Shown: in pieces, positions 41,015-49,770 of the stretch | Layout of the letters: each line of letters begins with the position of its first letter | Numbering within the stretch: position 1 is the first letter of the stretch | NCBI GenBank assembly: GCA_922989275.2 | Contig: OV277868.1 | Span: forward strand, 55,550,216 to 55,614,215 | Length of the DNA: 64,000 nt | Reading direction: 5' to 3' | Source: Gari tellinella | Lineage: Eukaryota > Mollusca > Bivalvia > Cardiida > Psammobiidae | Made by a program: the position numbers and the translations under genes | The notes under the pieces: generated by a model | The model's database searches: none | Told to the model about the DNA's origin: nothing | Seen by the model: the letters and a program-made list of their open reading frames with translations, nothing else

Positions 41015-42300
41015 TTAGTGAACACGTATATCCGGAAAAAATAACGTCACTGCGATTTGGTCAGTATTACATTTTTGATAACATTTATGTCATATATGAA
41101 TATGGATTATGTAGGATCATAAAGTAGGCCAGTATGCAGTATGCAGAATAAGCTTTAGGCCACTACATGGGCCATATTTTAGATCAATCTTCTTAAAATT
41201 TATTTAGAATTATCACCTACGCAAAAGCTAGGCAATGTATGGATATGGGTTGCATTAGATTCAATAGTAGGATAGTAGGTCAAAACATAGAAAAATCTCC
41301 TACATATTAAGCCGCAACATCTTTAACCTTTTTCAGCATGACCACGTTGATGAAATGTAGGCTTTGTAAGATATGGATTAGATGGAGTCAAAGAGTGGGA
41401 CAGTAGTAGGTCAACTTGTTACGTTTAGAGTTCTCAAGGGTCCGCACTTTCTGCCTTGAATTCACTAAAGTTCATTTCTCTGGTGAGCGCCTCAGGGACT
41501 CGTGACCATTGTGTTTATATTTGGTTTTGTTGTGTTCAGTAAAAATATAGGTTAAATGTACCCCTTTTATACTATATTAAAAGTTTTAGATATTCATGTT
41601 TTCATGTTTCTCAACAAGATAACATAACATTCTGGCTGCTTTGTCTATTCTTCCCTCCGTCCGTTTGCCACAGCATAACCCCAACATATCAGGAACGCAA
41701 CTCATGAACTCAATAACGAGAATGTGTTGGAGAATAATAAACAAGTGTCAGTTTTCGAAATATGTTAACTGGGAAATATCGCACTTTGTTTTATATTTTG
41801 CATGTAGAAACAGTTTTACAATGTACTTTTTATTCATATACAACGCGTTGTGTTTATGCCTATTTGGACCCTTAAACTTTTGCTTTCATTTTTGTATCAA
41901 ATTAAAACCTTTCCCAAACGAAATATTGTTAAGTATTGCTTAAAAGCACCAAAACTAATTTACGGGATTCATTAAAGTACATCATTATGCCGGTCCGTAT
42001 ATCATATGGCTACCAGTTATAATTGTTCTGTGTTTCTGTATTTAAAAATGGCGTTTTTATGTTACTTCCGGCTAATCAGAAAACGTCAAAATCTGTTGCC
42101 TCTGCATTACTGAAAGAACATCCCTGTTCTACATATCACATACTTTATTAAACGCATTAACAAATTTATTGAATACACTTGACAAGAGGTAAAAGGGCGG
42201 ATTTCGATTATACAGATATATTTCAATAAAGTTTCTAAAGATTCCAATATCTTGGATAAATATGTGACAAATGTGCTTTGATGTCCCTTAGAAATTTTGG
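41015..42300. other. No gene recognised
   Basis: AT-rich; a 100-codon frame near 41641 has no domain features. No repeats with relatives in the window were identified. Confidence 0.35.
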
Positions 42301-42430
42301 TCGGAGCACAATTGTCACACAAATGTGTTTTTTCGGTAAAACATTTGCGGTCCCGTTTGTCTCACGTGAGACAAATGCGCCCGCATCGGTCTTACGTAAG
42401 ACAAATGTGTTCCGAGAAAAGTGTGCTCCT
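42301..42430. repeat. Palindrome cluster with CACGTG and TACGTA centres
   Basis: TTTGTCTCACGTGAGACAAA is a perfect 20 bp palindrome (about 42357-42376). GTCTTACGTAAGAC follows at about 42389. Outer GGAGCACAATTGTCACAC and AGTGTGCTCC are inverted. Confidence 0.65.
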
Positions 42431-42690
42431 ACACAGCTATGTCAAAGAGACCAAAACTAGATGTGGTGTATTGGCAAACAGAAAAGAAATACTGAAATAA
42501 AAGCAAATTTGTTACATTGTGTACATATGTCATTCCGTGCATTATTTATTCAATTAAAACATCCTCAAGAGAAATCACTAGTCTTAGCAATCCTAGTTGT
42601 TTAGATGTTTTCCATCGCTTGTCCTACTACATCATATCACAGGGAAGATCATTCTTAAACTTTGCTCCTATTATGTCGAGACAAGAAAAG

Positions 42691-42868
42691 ATAAATAGAG
42701 GATAACTGTTTTTTTCAGTGTAAGATCGAAATTTAATCCATCGAGTGAACATCAGACGTTATATTTTCACGAGTGGCGAAGCCACGAGTGAAAATATAAC
42801 AGTCTGATGTTCACGAAATGGATTAAATTCGATCTTACACTGAAAAAACACAGTTATTCTATTTATTT
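42691..42868. repeat. Large foldback palindrome, 178 bp
   Basis: ATAAATAGAGGATAACTG to CAGTTATTCTATTTAT. The arms (TTTTTCAGTGTAAGATCG and its inverse) meet at GTGGCGAAGCCAC near 42782. The outer ends equal those of the 8751 palindrome, but the inner arms are different. Confidence 0.85.
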
Positions 42869-42939
42869 ATGCTTTTAAGCCACTTTTTAAACGAAATTGT
42901 TTAAAAATTGAAAGCGAACGTACATTATTTATCCCGTGT

Positions 42940-43030
42940 TGAGCCCCACGTTTTATGTCGAACACATGTGCGTGACAGTTGGCGGTATAATGACGTCATC
43001 CGAATGACTTCGTTGCTCCCGAGTTTGGAT
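42940..43030 (+). repeat. Foldback-associated block (diverged)
   Basis: CAGTTGGCGGTATAATGACGTCAT lies in the position that the TGACGTCA block has after the 8751 palindrome. Confidence 0.4.
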
Positions 43031-43147
43031 TCGTGCTCTTCCGGTGAGTAGTTCGCGACAAATCGGACTGCCGGAATTTAACGATAAGACACGATTGACT
43101 ACGATTCTTGGGGAGCCCTACGGGGAAAATTCATAATAAAAGCGATT

Positions 43148-43205
43148 GGTGATAATCCACTGCAGTGGATTACCAAGTGATCATCCACTGCTATATCGTG
43201 GTAAT
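43148..43205. repeat. Short palindrome cluster
   Basis: TAATCCACTGCAGTGGATTA is perfect and is followed by ATCCACTGC and GTAATCCACC partial repeats. Confidence 0.6.
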
Positions 43206-43235
43206 CCACCGAAAAGCATAAATAAATAGGCCGTA

Positions 43236-43456
43236 ATTGACCATTCACTCTCAATGACGTAATAAAGCGCATTTGCAAACAGTTCTGGTCCTGGATCAAT
43301 ACTGGTTGTCATTTGTTTTATAAATAACGTCTGCTCAGTTAAACTGCCATACATATAACTTTGAAACGATATTGAAGACAACACTGTGGAAGCAGACGAC
43401 AATGAAACGATGACAGGGTGAAACACTCACGATAAATTTGATCATGAAAGGGTTAA
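43236..43456 (+). mobile_element. MITE, family B (hairpin deleted)
   Basis: CATTCACTCTCAATGACG to GATCATGAAAGGGTTAA. The central palindrome is reduced to CAGTTCTGGTCCTGGATCAA. TGGAAGCAGACGACAATG is intact. Confidence 0.7.
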
Positions 43457-43460
43457 GAAT

Positions 43461-43541
43461 GACCCGGTGGCGAAGAGGTAGATCATACGTCTTTCAATTC
43501 TGTGTGCCTTCTCGTCATAGGTTCGAATCCTTATCGAGCTC
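43461..43541 (+). tRNA. tRNA-like sequence (pseudo-tRNA or SINE head)
   Basis: GTGGCGAAGAGGTAGATC resembles an A box/D arm and GGTTCGAATCC is a consensus B box at tRNA-like spacing. The acceptor stem (GACCCGG) has no matching 3' strand and the T stem is imperfect, so it is probably not functional. Confidence 0.4.
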
Positions 43542-43860
43542 GTACATAGTGTGTTGTTTGAAATGCATATTTTAACAAAAACTCTTTTCCTAGAAAAAAT
43601 ATGTATGTATTTAAAAAAAGCGCTGTAGATCTACATCCATTTATAATATCTCTAAGTCAAATCTGGTTTTGGTTATGAACTCCTCTATATTTTACATACC
43701 TAGTGCAAAAGCCACTTTTCTCATAATTCAAATTTAAGTTTTTCCCAACAAAAAAAAACCATACATGATTTATTGCATGACTCACCTCCTTAGTAGTCTC
43801 GCCAATAGTCGCCAAGCACCAGTAACAATTCCTACCCTGAAATCACATGGTTAAATCATT
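43542..43860. other. No gene recognised
   Basis: No ORF or repeat recognised. It could be the body of a SINE led by the tRNA-like sequence. Confidence 0.3.
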
Positions 43861-44074
43861 GCAGTGGAGACAACGTTAGTATTTTCCAATCAACCCACTT
43901 CTGTAAATACAATAATGACCATTGCAAACAGTTTGGAGCCTGGTCAGACGCCGGGTAACCCGGCGTCTAACCAGGCTCCAAACTGTTTGTAATTCAGATT
44001 GTTTTATATTTTATTGCAGTGCGTTTTCTTTAAGTTTTTTGCAAACGGGAAAGAAAAGCGTCTCCCTCACAGTG
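43861..44074 (+). mobile_element. MITE, family C (decayed ends)
   Basis: GCAGTGGAGACAACGTTAG to GCGTCTCCCTCACAGTG. Hairpin GGAGCCTGGTCAGACGCC pairs with GGCGTCTAACCAGGCTCC. The GG(T)/(A)CC variant is shared by both arms. Confidence 0.82.
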
Positions 44075-44185
44075 TGGTCAGTATTTCTGCAATGTCGAAC
44101 AATAGAGATTACGTATTATACGCTATTGTATGTTTTTACCATTATAAGAGGCCATTTCCTTGTATATTTTATATCCATATTACAC

Positions 44186-44430
44186 TTAACCCTATCACTG
44201 TCAATGACGCCATAAAGCGCGTTTACAAACAATTTCGATCCTGATCAGACGCCGCGTTACGCGGCGTCTGATCAAGATCCAAACTGTTTGACACTCGTTT
44301 TGACATTTCTTCAGTCATACTGCTTTTAATTTAACTTTAGAACGATATTGCAGATGTCAATACTGAACCAAACGACAATCTGGCGGTGATTGGGTTAAAG
44401 GCTCACGATAAATTTGGGCAGGAAAAGGAT
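44186..44430 (+). mobile_element. MITE, family B
   Basis: TTAACCCTATCACTGTCAAT, a hairpin centred on GCCGCGTTACGCGGC near 44256, and CTCACGATAAATTTGGGCAG at the right. Confidence 0.8.
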
Positions 44431-44431
44431 A

Positions 44432-44666
44432 TACAGTGGAGAGGACGTTATTTTTCCCAATAAACGCATTTTAGCTAAATATTCATGTTTATTGCAAACA
44501 GCTTGGTAACTCGGTGTCTGATCAGACTTCAACATGTTTGCCACATACATTAGCAAATAAATTGTAAGAAATTTCAAACAATTTAATTTTGTTTCCATCT
44601 TAGTGCACTGTGTTTGCGTTTCCCGTTGCGTTCAAACGTGAACCAATAACGTCTTCACGCAATGTA
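44432..44666 (+). mobile_element. MITE, family C (left hairpin arm lost)
   Basis: TACAGTGGAGAGGACGTTAT to ACGTCTTCACGCAATGTA. GCAAACAGCTTGGTAACTCGG shows that most of the left arm is deleted. Confidence 0.75.
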
Positions 44667-44844
44667 TCAGTAGAACTAGTATCAAAAATCCAGCTTTGCA
44701 GAATCTTAGTTCCCAATAGACTGGCAAACAGATTAGAAAGGTTTGAGATTCCAGATCTAGATCCAAATTGTACACGGCGGTTGCCAGTACTTTCAAACAT
44801 CTGTGTAGTCAACGTTAACATTGTGTAGCAATAAGCCACTTGTA

Positions 44845-44970
44845 TATACAGTGGAGAAGATTTTTCCCCGATAAACCGAAACTAAACTCAAACAAAATAC
44901 AACGAATAAATAAAATTACAATTGTTTTTAAAAGAATACCAGAGTCGTAAACGGTTTTAGCCTAATCAGA
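44845..44970 (+). mobile_element. Family C left-end fragment
   Basis: TACAGTGGAGAAGATTTTTC opens, but no hairpin or right end follows before the next copy begins. Confidence 0.45.
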
Positions 44971-45220
44971 TACAGTGGAGACTATGTTATTCTTTCCCGT
45001 TTAAACGCAAACGTACGCAAACGCAAAGCACTAAAACGTAGAAAAGAACAACTTTTGGACAATTCTGATAATTCTTGTTTATATTGGTGGCAAACAGTTT
45101 GGAGCCTGATCAGACGCCGGGTTACTCGGTGTCTGACCTGGCTCCAAACTGTTTGCACTGTAAATAATAGTTTTAGCGTAAACGCGTTTATTGGGAAAGA
45201 ATAACAGATTCTTCACTGTA
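44971..45220 (-). mobile_element. MITE, family C (reverse, full length)
   Basis: TACAGTGGAGACTATGTTAT to AACAGATTCTTCACTGTA. Hairpin tip GCCGGGTTACTCGGT. Reverse orientation shown by GTTTAAACGCAAACGTACGC on the left. Confidence 0.9.
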
Positions 45221-45345
45221 CTGGATTACCCGGAACCTGATCTGATTCTATACCAGCAAGCACTTGTTAATCAAATACATGTACCTTCTCACGAGAGAAC
45301 CGATATATGTTTGAAGTATGAGTGGAACAACAGATGATAGACTTT

Positions 45346-45606
45346 TACAGTGGAGAAAACGTTATTCTTTCACGATAAATGCGTTTACGCTAACACAAAT
45401 ACAGTAGTTCCATTGCAAACAGTTTGAAGCCACATCAGACGCCGGAAAACCCGGCGTCTGATCAGGTTCCAAACTGTTTGCCACTCAGATGAAAATAAAA
45501 AGTCAGAATATTCAACAAGTTGTCATTTTTCTAGGTTTTATTGCAACGCGTTTGCGTTTCGTTTGCGTTTAAACGGGAATTAATAATGGCGTTGTTGTCC
45601 ACTGTA
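45346..45606 (+). mobile_element. MITE, family C (full length)
   Basis: TACAGTGGAGAAAACGTTAT to GCGTTGTTGTCCACTGTA. Hairpin tip GCCGGAAAACCCGGC. Confidence 0.88.
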
Positions 45607-45648
45607 AGCACTCAAGATATGAGTATCTGCACCGGGACTCATATGTTA

Positions 45649-45901
45649 TTAACCCTTTACCTGATAGCATTGTTTCTAGTATTGAAGATATGTGACTACT
45701 TAAAGCAGGTTGAAAGTAAAGCAGAATGCGCCCTAAGGCGCATTCTGCTTTTTTTTCAGCCTGCTTTAAGCTATTAACTGCTAGAATAAGGAAAGTATTA
45801 AATATGACACATATTCATTACGGTATAATTTGGAACTATTTTCTTTGGCGGATGAATAAAATGAATGCGCTAAAAGTCGCTTCTATAAGGGAAAGGGTTA
45901 A
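45649..45901 (+). mobile_element. MITE, family D (full length)
   Basis: TTAACCCTTTACCTGATAGC to GGGAAAGGGTTAA. Hairpin arms AAAGCAGAATGCGCC and GGCGCATTCTGCTTT meet at CTAA within outer AAAGCAGG/CCTGCTTT arms. CTAAAAGTCGCTTCTA marks the right side. Confidence 0.9.
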
Positions 45902-45942
45902 AGTAGTTTGTGTAAATTAAGGGTGTATCCAACCCATAAGCG

Positions 45943-46830
45943 ATTTTTTCAAAGTATCAAACTTTTTTTTCTATCATTGTTTTTTGGAAGAGCTATTTAT
46001 GATGAATGAAAAAATGGAAAAAAATATATATGGTGCTGTCCTTTTTTTTAGCTACAGCGATTTGAAAAAGGTTTGTCAAATTTGGACTTTTTCTCTCAAA
46101 TGTTACCCATTCAGAGTACAAGCTTCAGTAAAATTTATTTCAAAACAAAACAAACATGGTAATTTGGGTTTTCATTATTTATTTCATGTCTGTGGTGGTA
46201 TTTTCACATATAGAAACCAAATTTAGACAAAACAGGCACTAGGTTTGAACAATATGGATCCTCGAATATCAAAAATATGCTTTTTATAGGGCATGATTTT
46301 ATTAGATTTTTTATTTTATGAAAACAAAATTAAAACAGTTTGAAAATGAAATAGTTCTAGTATTAAACTTGTTCTTATATTCTACCAAATGAAAGCCAAT
46401 GCTAATGCAGTTCAAAATATGAAAAGAAATTGAAAGGTCAGTGTTGAAAATTTTGAGTTATTAAAGTAAAAAGAGTTATCTCCCCTAACAAAATTTACAA
46501 AAAAGTACCATATCGATGATATTAAGAGCTTTATAAATTTCACATTTGGTGCCTGTTTTCTCTTAAATTAGTTTTTGTATGACGAAATACTACCATAGAT
46601 AGGAAATAAATAACACAAAACCAAATTATCATATTTGTTTTCATTTGAAATGTATTTTATTGAAGCGGGCTGTTTGAAAAGGACAAAATAAGAGAAAGTG
46701 GGTGGGGTAAATTTTACATGGCCGCCGACTGTTGTTCACAAAAATGTACACTTTTTCTATTTTTTCATTCATCTTAAATAGCTCTTCAATACAAAACCAT
46801 CATAAAGTGTTTTCATATACTTTGAAAATT
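45943..46830. mobile_element. Long-TIR element, about 890 bp
   Basis: TTTTTTCAAAGTATC and GAAGAGCTATTTATGATGAA on the left match, inverted, TTCATCTTAAATAGCTCTTC and ATACTTTGAAAAT on the right, giving decayed TIRs of roughly 80 bp. The interior is AT-rich and non-coding. A relative of the right arm lies near 28757 (CATTCATCGTAAATAGCTCTTC). Confidence 0.55.
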
Positions 46831-46850
46831 TCTTAAATTCATGACATTGA

Positions 46851-47177
46851 TACAGTACTGAACCTTATTAAATTAAATTGATAATCGCAAGCGAATTGCC
46901 ATCGAATTGCCATCGAATCGGGCGCTTCAAAAACAAATCCTACGTTTGAATATTTTTACGCGGATTTTCCGAAGCGGTTCTGACAGAAATAGAATCGAAA
47001 AAATTAACGAATACATATTTGCGAACATTTGTGAGATACACCATTCAAGAAAACTTACCCGAGGGTAAAGTTAGTATTTTGAATCGCAAGCGAATTGCCA
47101 TCGAATTGCAAGCGAATCGCAACCAAATCGCAAGCGAATCGCAAAAATTGTTAATTTAATAAGGTATCAGTACTGTA
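46851..47177. mobile_element. TIR element with subterminal short repeats, 327 bp
   Basis: TACAGTACTGAACCTTATTA and TAATAAGGTATCAGTACTGTA are inverted ends. Next to both ends are repeated GAATTGCCATC and AATCGCAAGC motifs. No coding capacity and no other copy in the window. Confidence 0.75.
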
Positions 47178-47261
47178 CATCCTTAAGCGACGACTTTGTG
47201 AAGTAGCGTGAAGACATCTGAGGACAAATGACTGAGTGATTCATAAGAAAAACAATGTATT

Positions 47262-47476
47262 TTATCTCATATCAAGGCTCCAGAAAAGGGGAGTATTTAA
47301 AAAATTAAAATCTTTATTTCTGCTTTAAACCCAATGGTGTCACTACTCATTAAAATCGTCTCGAAGAGACGATTCTAATGAGTAGTAACACCATAGGATT
47401 TGGTGCTGAAATAAGTGAGAAAAAGTTGGGTTTTTTTTTTAGTTTACTCCCCCTTATCTGGAGCCCTGCTGATATA
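47262..47476. repeat. Family I palindromic core
   Basis: AAGGCTCCAGAAAAGGGGAG to CTTATCTGGAGCCCTG with AAAATCGTCTCGAAGAGACG at the centre (about 47355). It matches the core of the 1788 and 56636 repeats as a stand-alone unit. Confidence 0.65.
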
Positions 47477-47544
47477 TTAGTAAACGGTGGTATTACATAC
47501 CCTGCTACCGCGTATAACACTTATACTGAGTGTTGCTCTCCATG

Positions 47545-47662
47545 TACAGTGGAGAAAAACGTTATAAATTCTTTCCCAATAAACGCGTTTACAATAAATC
47601 TATTATCGCTATATTATAAACAGTTTGTGACATCTGGTCTGGATCCAGTTCGTTTACAAAGT
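47545..47662 (+). mobile_element. Family C left-half fragment
   Basis: TACAGTGGAGAAAAACGTTA, CCCAATAAACGCGTTTAC and AAACAGTTTGTGACATCTGG. Confidence 0.6.
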
Positions 47663-47886
47663 TGATTTAGTAGCCTCAATATAATCTTACAATCTTTTAA
47701 GAGGCCGATTTTTGAATTGGCATGGAAATCTTTGAAGATAAAGGACTACTTATTGCAGGATAACATAATGCAAATATCTCCTAAATGACTAACACGGCGC
47801 CTGACTATGTTACAAACATTCTTTCAAATAGAAACTGATACGGCAAAAGTTTCAAGAATCTTTGACTTTCGAGATTTACATTGTAT

Positions 47887-48113
47887 CTAACCCCTTCACT
47901 GCATTATCCCGAGTACAAAAGTTATTTACAAACATTTTGGATCCCTACCAGACGCCGTGTTCTGTGGCGTCTAATGACATGTATGATCTAACTAACTGTT
48001 TGACACTTAACTCAAAAAGAAATTATGTCAAAATACCTAAGTTATAAATTTGAAAAGTGAAAGCAGACGATAATTGTTAAAGTACATGACGTCATGGCAG
48101 TGAAGGGGGTTAA
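47887..48113 (+). mobile_element. MITE, family A (altered hairpin)
   Basis: CTAACCCCTTCACTGC to GGCAGTGAAGGGGGTTAA. The tip GCCGTGTTCTGTGGC and the right arm have drifted. Confidence 0.8.
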
Positions 48114-48118
48114 TTGGG

Positions 48119-48254
48119 TTTAAGATATATCGATAAAAGTGTTTTACAGTTTTGACCCTGATCAGACGCCGCGTTACGCGGCGTCTGATCAGGGACCATA
48201 CTGTTTGCAAACGCGTTTTAAAGCGTAATTGAGAGTGAAATGATTTACAGAAAT
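48119..48254 (-). mobile_element. Family B half (reverse) with good hairpin
   Basis: GATATATCGATAAAAGTG to GCGTAATTGAGAGTGAAA. The hairpin GACCCTGATCAGACGCC pairs with GGCGTCTGATCAGGGACC. Confidence 0.7.
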
Positions 48255-48534
48255 AAATAAATAAGGTCTTACTCACATGTAACAATTTCACTGTTATTAA
48301 GCGAAAACAGAGGTACACTGCAATCAACTTGTGTCCCAACAAAATCCGAAAACAGTACAGCCTGTCGTCTAATAACATGGACTTCATATTGTGGCATTTA
48401 AACGTTTTGTACATGTATATATCCCTTCCATCGCTATATCTATCCGTATGTTTTAATTGTTCCGCAGACAAACATTTGTTTGCTTACACTCGAAGGCAAC
48501 CTTTCATTCTTGTAACGTTTTGACTAAAGTCGTT

Positions 48535-48595
48535 ATTTCAAGCAGTCTGAACCGTGATCAGATGCTGCGTTCTAGACCCACACTATTTGAAATAC
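48535..48595. repeat. Decayed hairpin scrap
   Basis: CAAGCAGTCTGAACCGTGATC then GATGCTGCGTTCTAGACCC. Apart from this, 48255-48680 has nothing recognised. Confidence 0.4.
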
Positions 48596-48680
48596 GGACT
48601 TTAGTTGCCTACGTGCGTGACGATTAAAATGTTAAAGTATTGTTACGATACTCAAGTCGTTTTAGTATTCAATTAGGCAC

Positions 48681-48846
48681 TTAACCCCGTCACTGCCTGA
48701 CCCAGAGTACAACGATTATTTGCAAACAGTTTTGATCCTGATCAGGATCCAAACTGTTTGCCACTAATTTCAATTTATTTTAAGAAATCTAAAAGCAGAT
48801 GACATATGCTTAAAGCTGATAACAGCATGACTTTAAAACGGGTTAA
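48681..48846 (+). mobile_element. MITE, family A with hairpin tip excised
   Basis: TTAACCCCGTCACTGCC to AAACGGGTTAA. The hairpin reads AACAGTTTTGATCCTGATCA then GGATCCAAACTGTTT. The whole CAGACGCCGCG loop portion is absent symmetrically, leaving a still-palindromic stem. Confidence 0.85.
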
Positions 48847-48977
48847 TTCTGATGACATTTAGGTTACCAGTCATGTTTGTTGTCTTTTGCTATCAAAGGC
48901 TTATCGTTATCAGTTCCGTTTACTTAAGCTTTGTTCGCTACGTGTAATTGTTTTCTGGAAGATGTCGCCTGCAGCAT

Positions 48978-49152
48978 TTAACCCCTTCACTGCCATGACG
49001 TCATCAAATTTAAACAATTGTCGTCTGCTTCTATTTCTAAAAAATAATTTTTAGGTATTTTGACTTAAAAACTATTGAAATGAGTGTCAAACAGTTTGGA
49101 TCCTGATCAGACGCCGCGTTACGTACTCGGGGTAAGGCAGTGAAGGGGTTAA
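48978..49152 (-). mobile_element. MITE, family A (reverse) with one arm only
   Basis: TTAACCCCTTCACTGCC to GGCAGTGAAGGGGTTAA. It reads GATCAGACGCCGCGTTACG and then jumps to TACTCGGGGTAAGG, so the distal arm is deleted exactly from the tip. Confidence 0.85.
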
Positions 49153-49395
49153 ACCATGCTTTCTGAGAAACCAGAGTGACAAACAGGTTGGATCTCGATG
49201 ACACGCCCAGTTTCTCTGTGTATGATATGGGTCAAAGCTATATGCGACAGTTATCTTAAATTCGCAGCCACAAGAAGGTATAGATTACAGCGAGTTTTGA
49301 TAACATGAAAATTGCAAAAATCGAACACACTCGTGTTTTAAAGTTAAAGGGGGATAACTCATTTTGTAACAAAGGCGAGATACTAGTTTCAACTT

Positions 49396-49464
49396 AACCC
49401 TTTCACTGCCACTGACGTAAAAAATGCGCCTTTGAAAACAGTTTTGATCACGTTCCACTAGCAC
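49396..49464 (+). mobile_element. MITE family B left end, interrupted
   Basis: TTAACCCTTTCACTGCCACTG to GATCACGTTCC, then the family F element begins. The remainder of B is not found on the far side. Confidence 0.5.
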
Positions 49465-49711
49465 CTGGGGCCCGTTTTATTAAACTACTTACGCAAAATG
49501 TTTGCGTAAGTCAATATCGTGTAACTCTTATTTTTCGATCATAATGGTTTGCAAACAGCAAATAGCCAGATCAGAGGACGCGCTTTAAGCGCGTCCTCTG
49601 ATCTGGCTCTTTGCTGTTTGTAGCAAGTGATAATAAAAAATATAAACAGAAATTCAAAATTTTGACTTACGCAAACATTTTGCGTAAGTAATTTAGTAAA
49701 ACGGGCCCCAG
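49465..49711. mobile_element. TIR element, family F, carrying a hairpin module
   Basis: CTGGGGCCCGTTTTATTAAA to AGTAAAACGGGCCCCAG. Subterminal ACTTACGCAAAATGTTTGCG and its inverse lie at each end. The central palindrome at about 49543-49631 has TTTGCAAACAGCAAATAGCC and GGCTCTTTGCTGTTTG arms with tip GCGCTTTAAGCGC. The module border matches the TTAA- and TA-type MITEs. Confidence 0.9.
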
Positions 49712-49770
49712 AGCCAGAGACTTATTATTTTTGTGTGTTCACTACATATTTATAATGTTTATCCCATATA

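Noticed and set aside
40858..41127. Open frame with a long Phe-Val-Cys-Leu run
   Set aside because: Produced by the (TTTG)n microsatellite.
43461..43541. Functional tRNA gene
   Set aside because: A and B boxes are present, but the acceptor stem does not pair and the T stem is imperfect, so only a tRNA-like relic is claimed.
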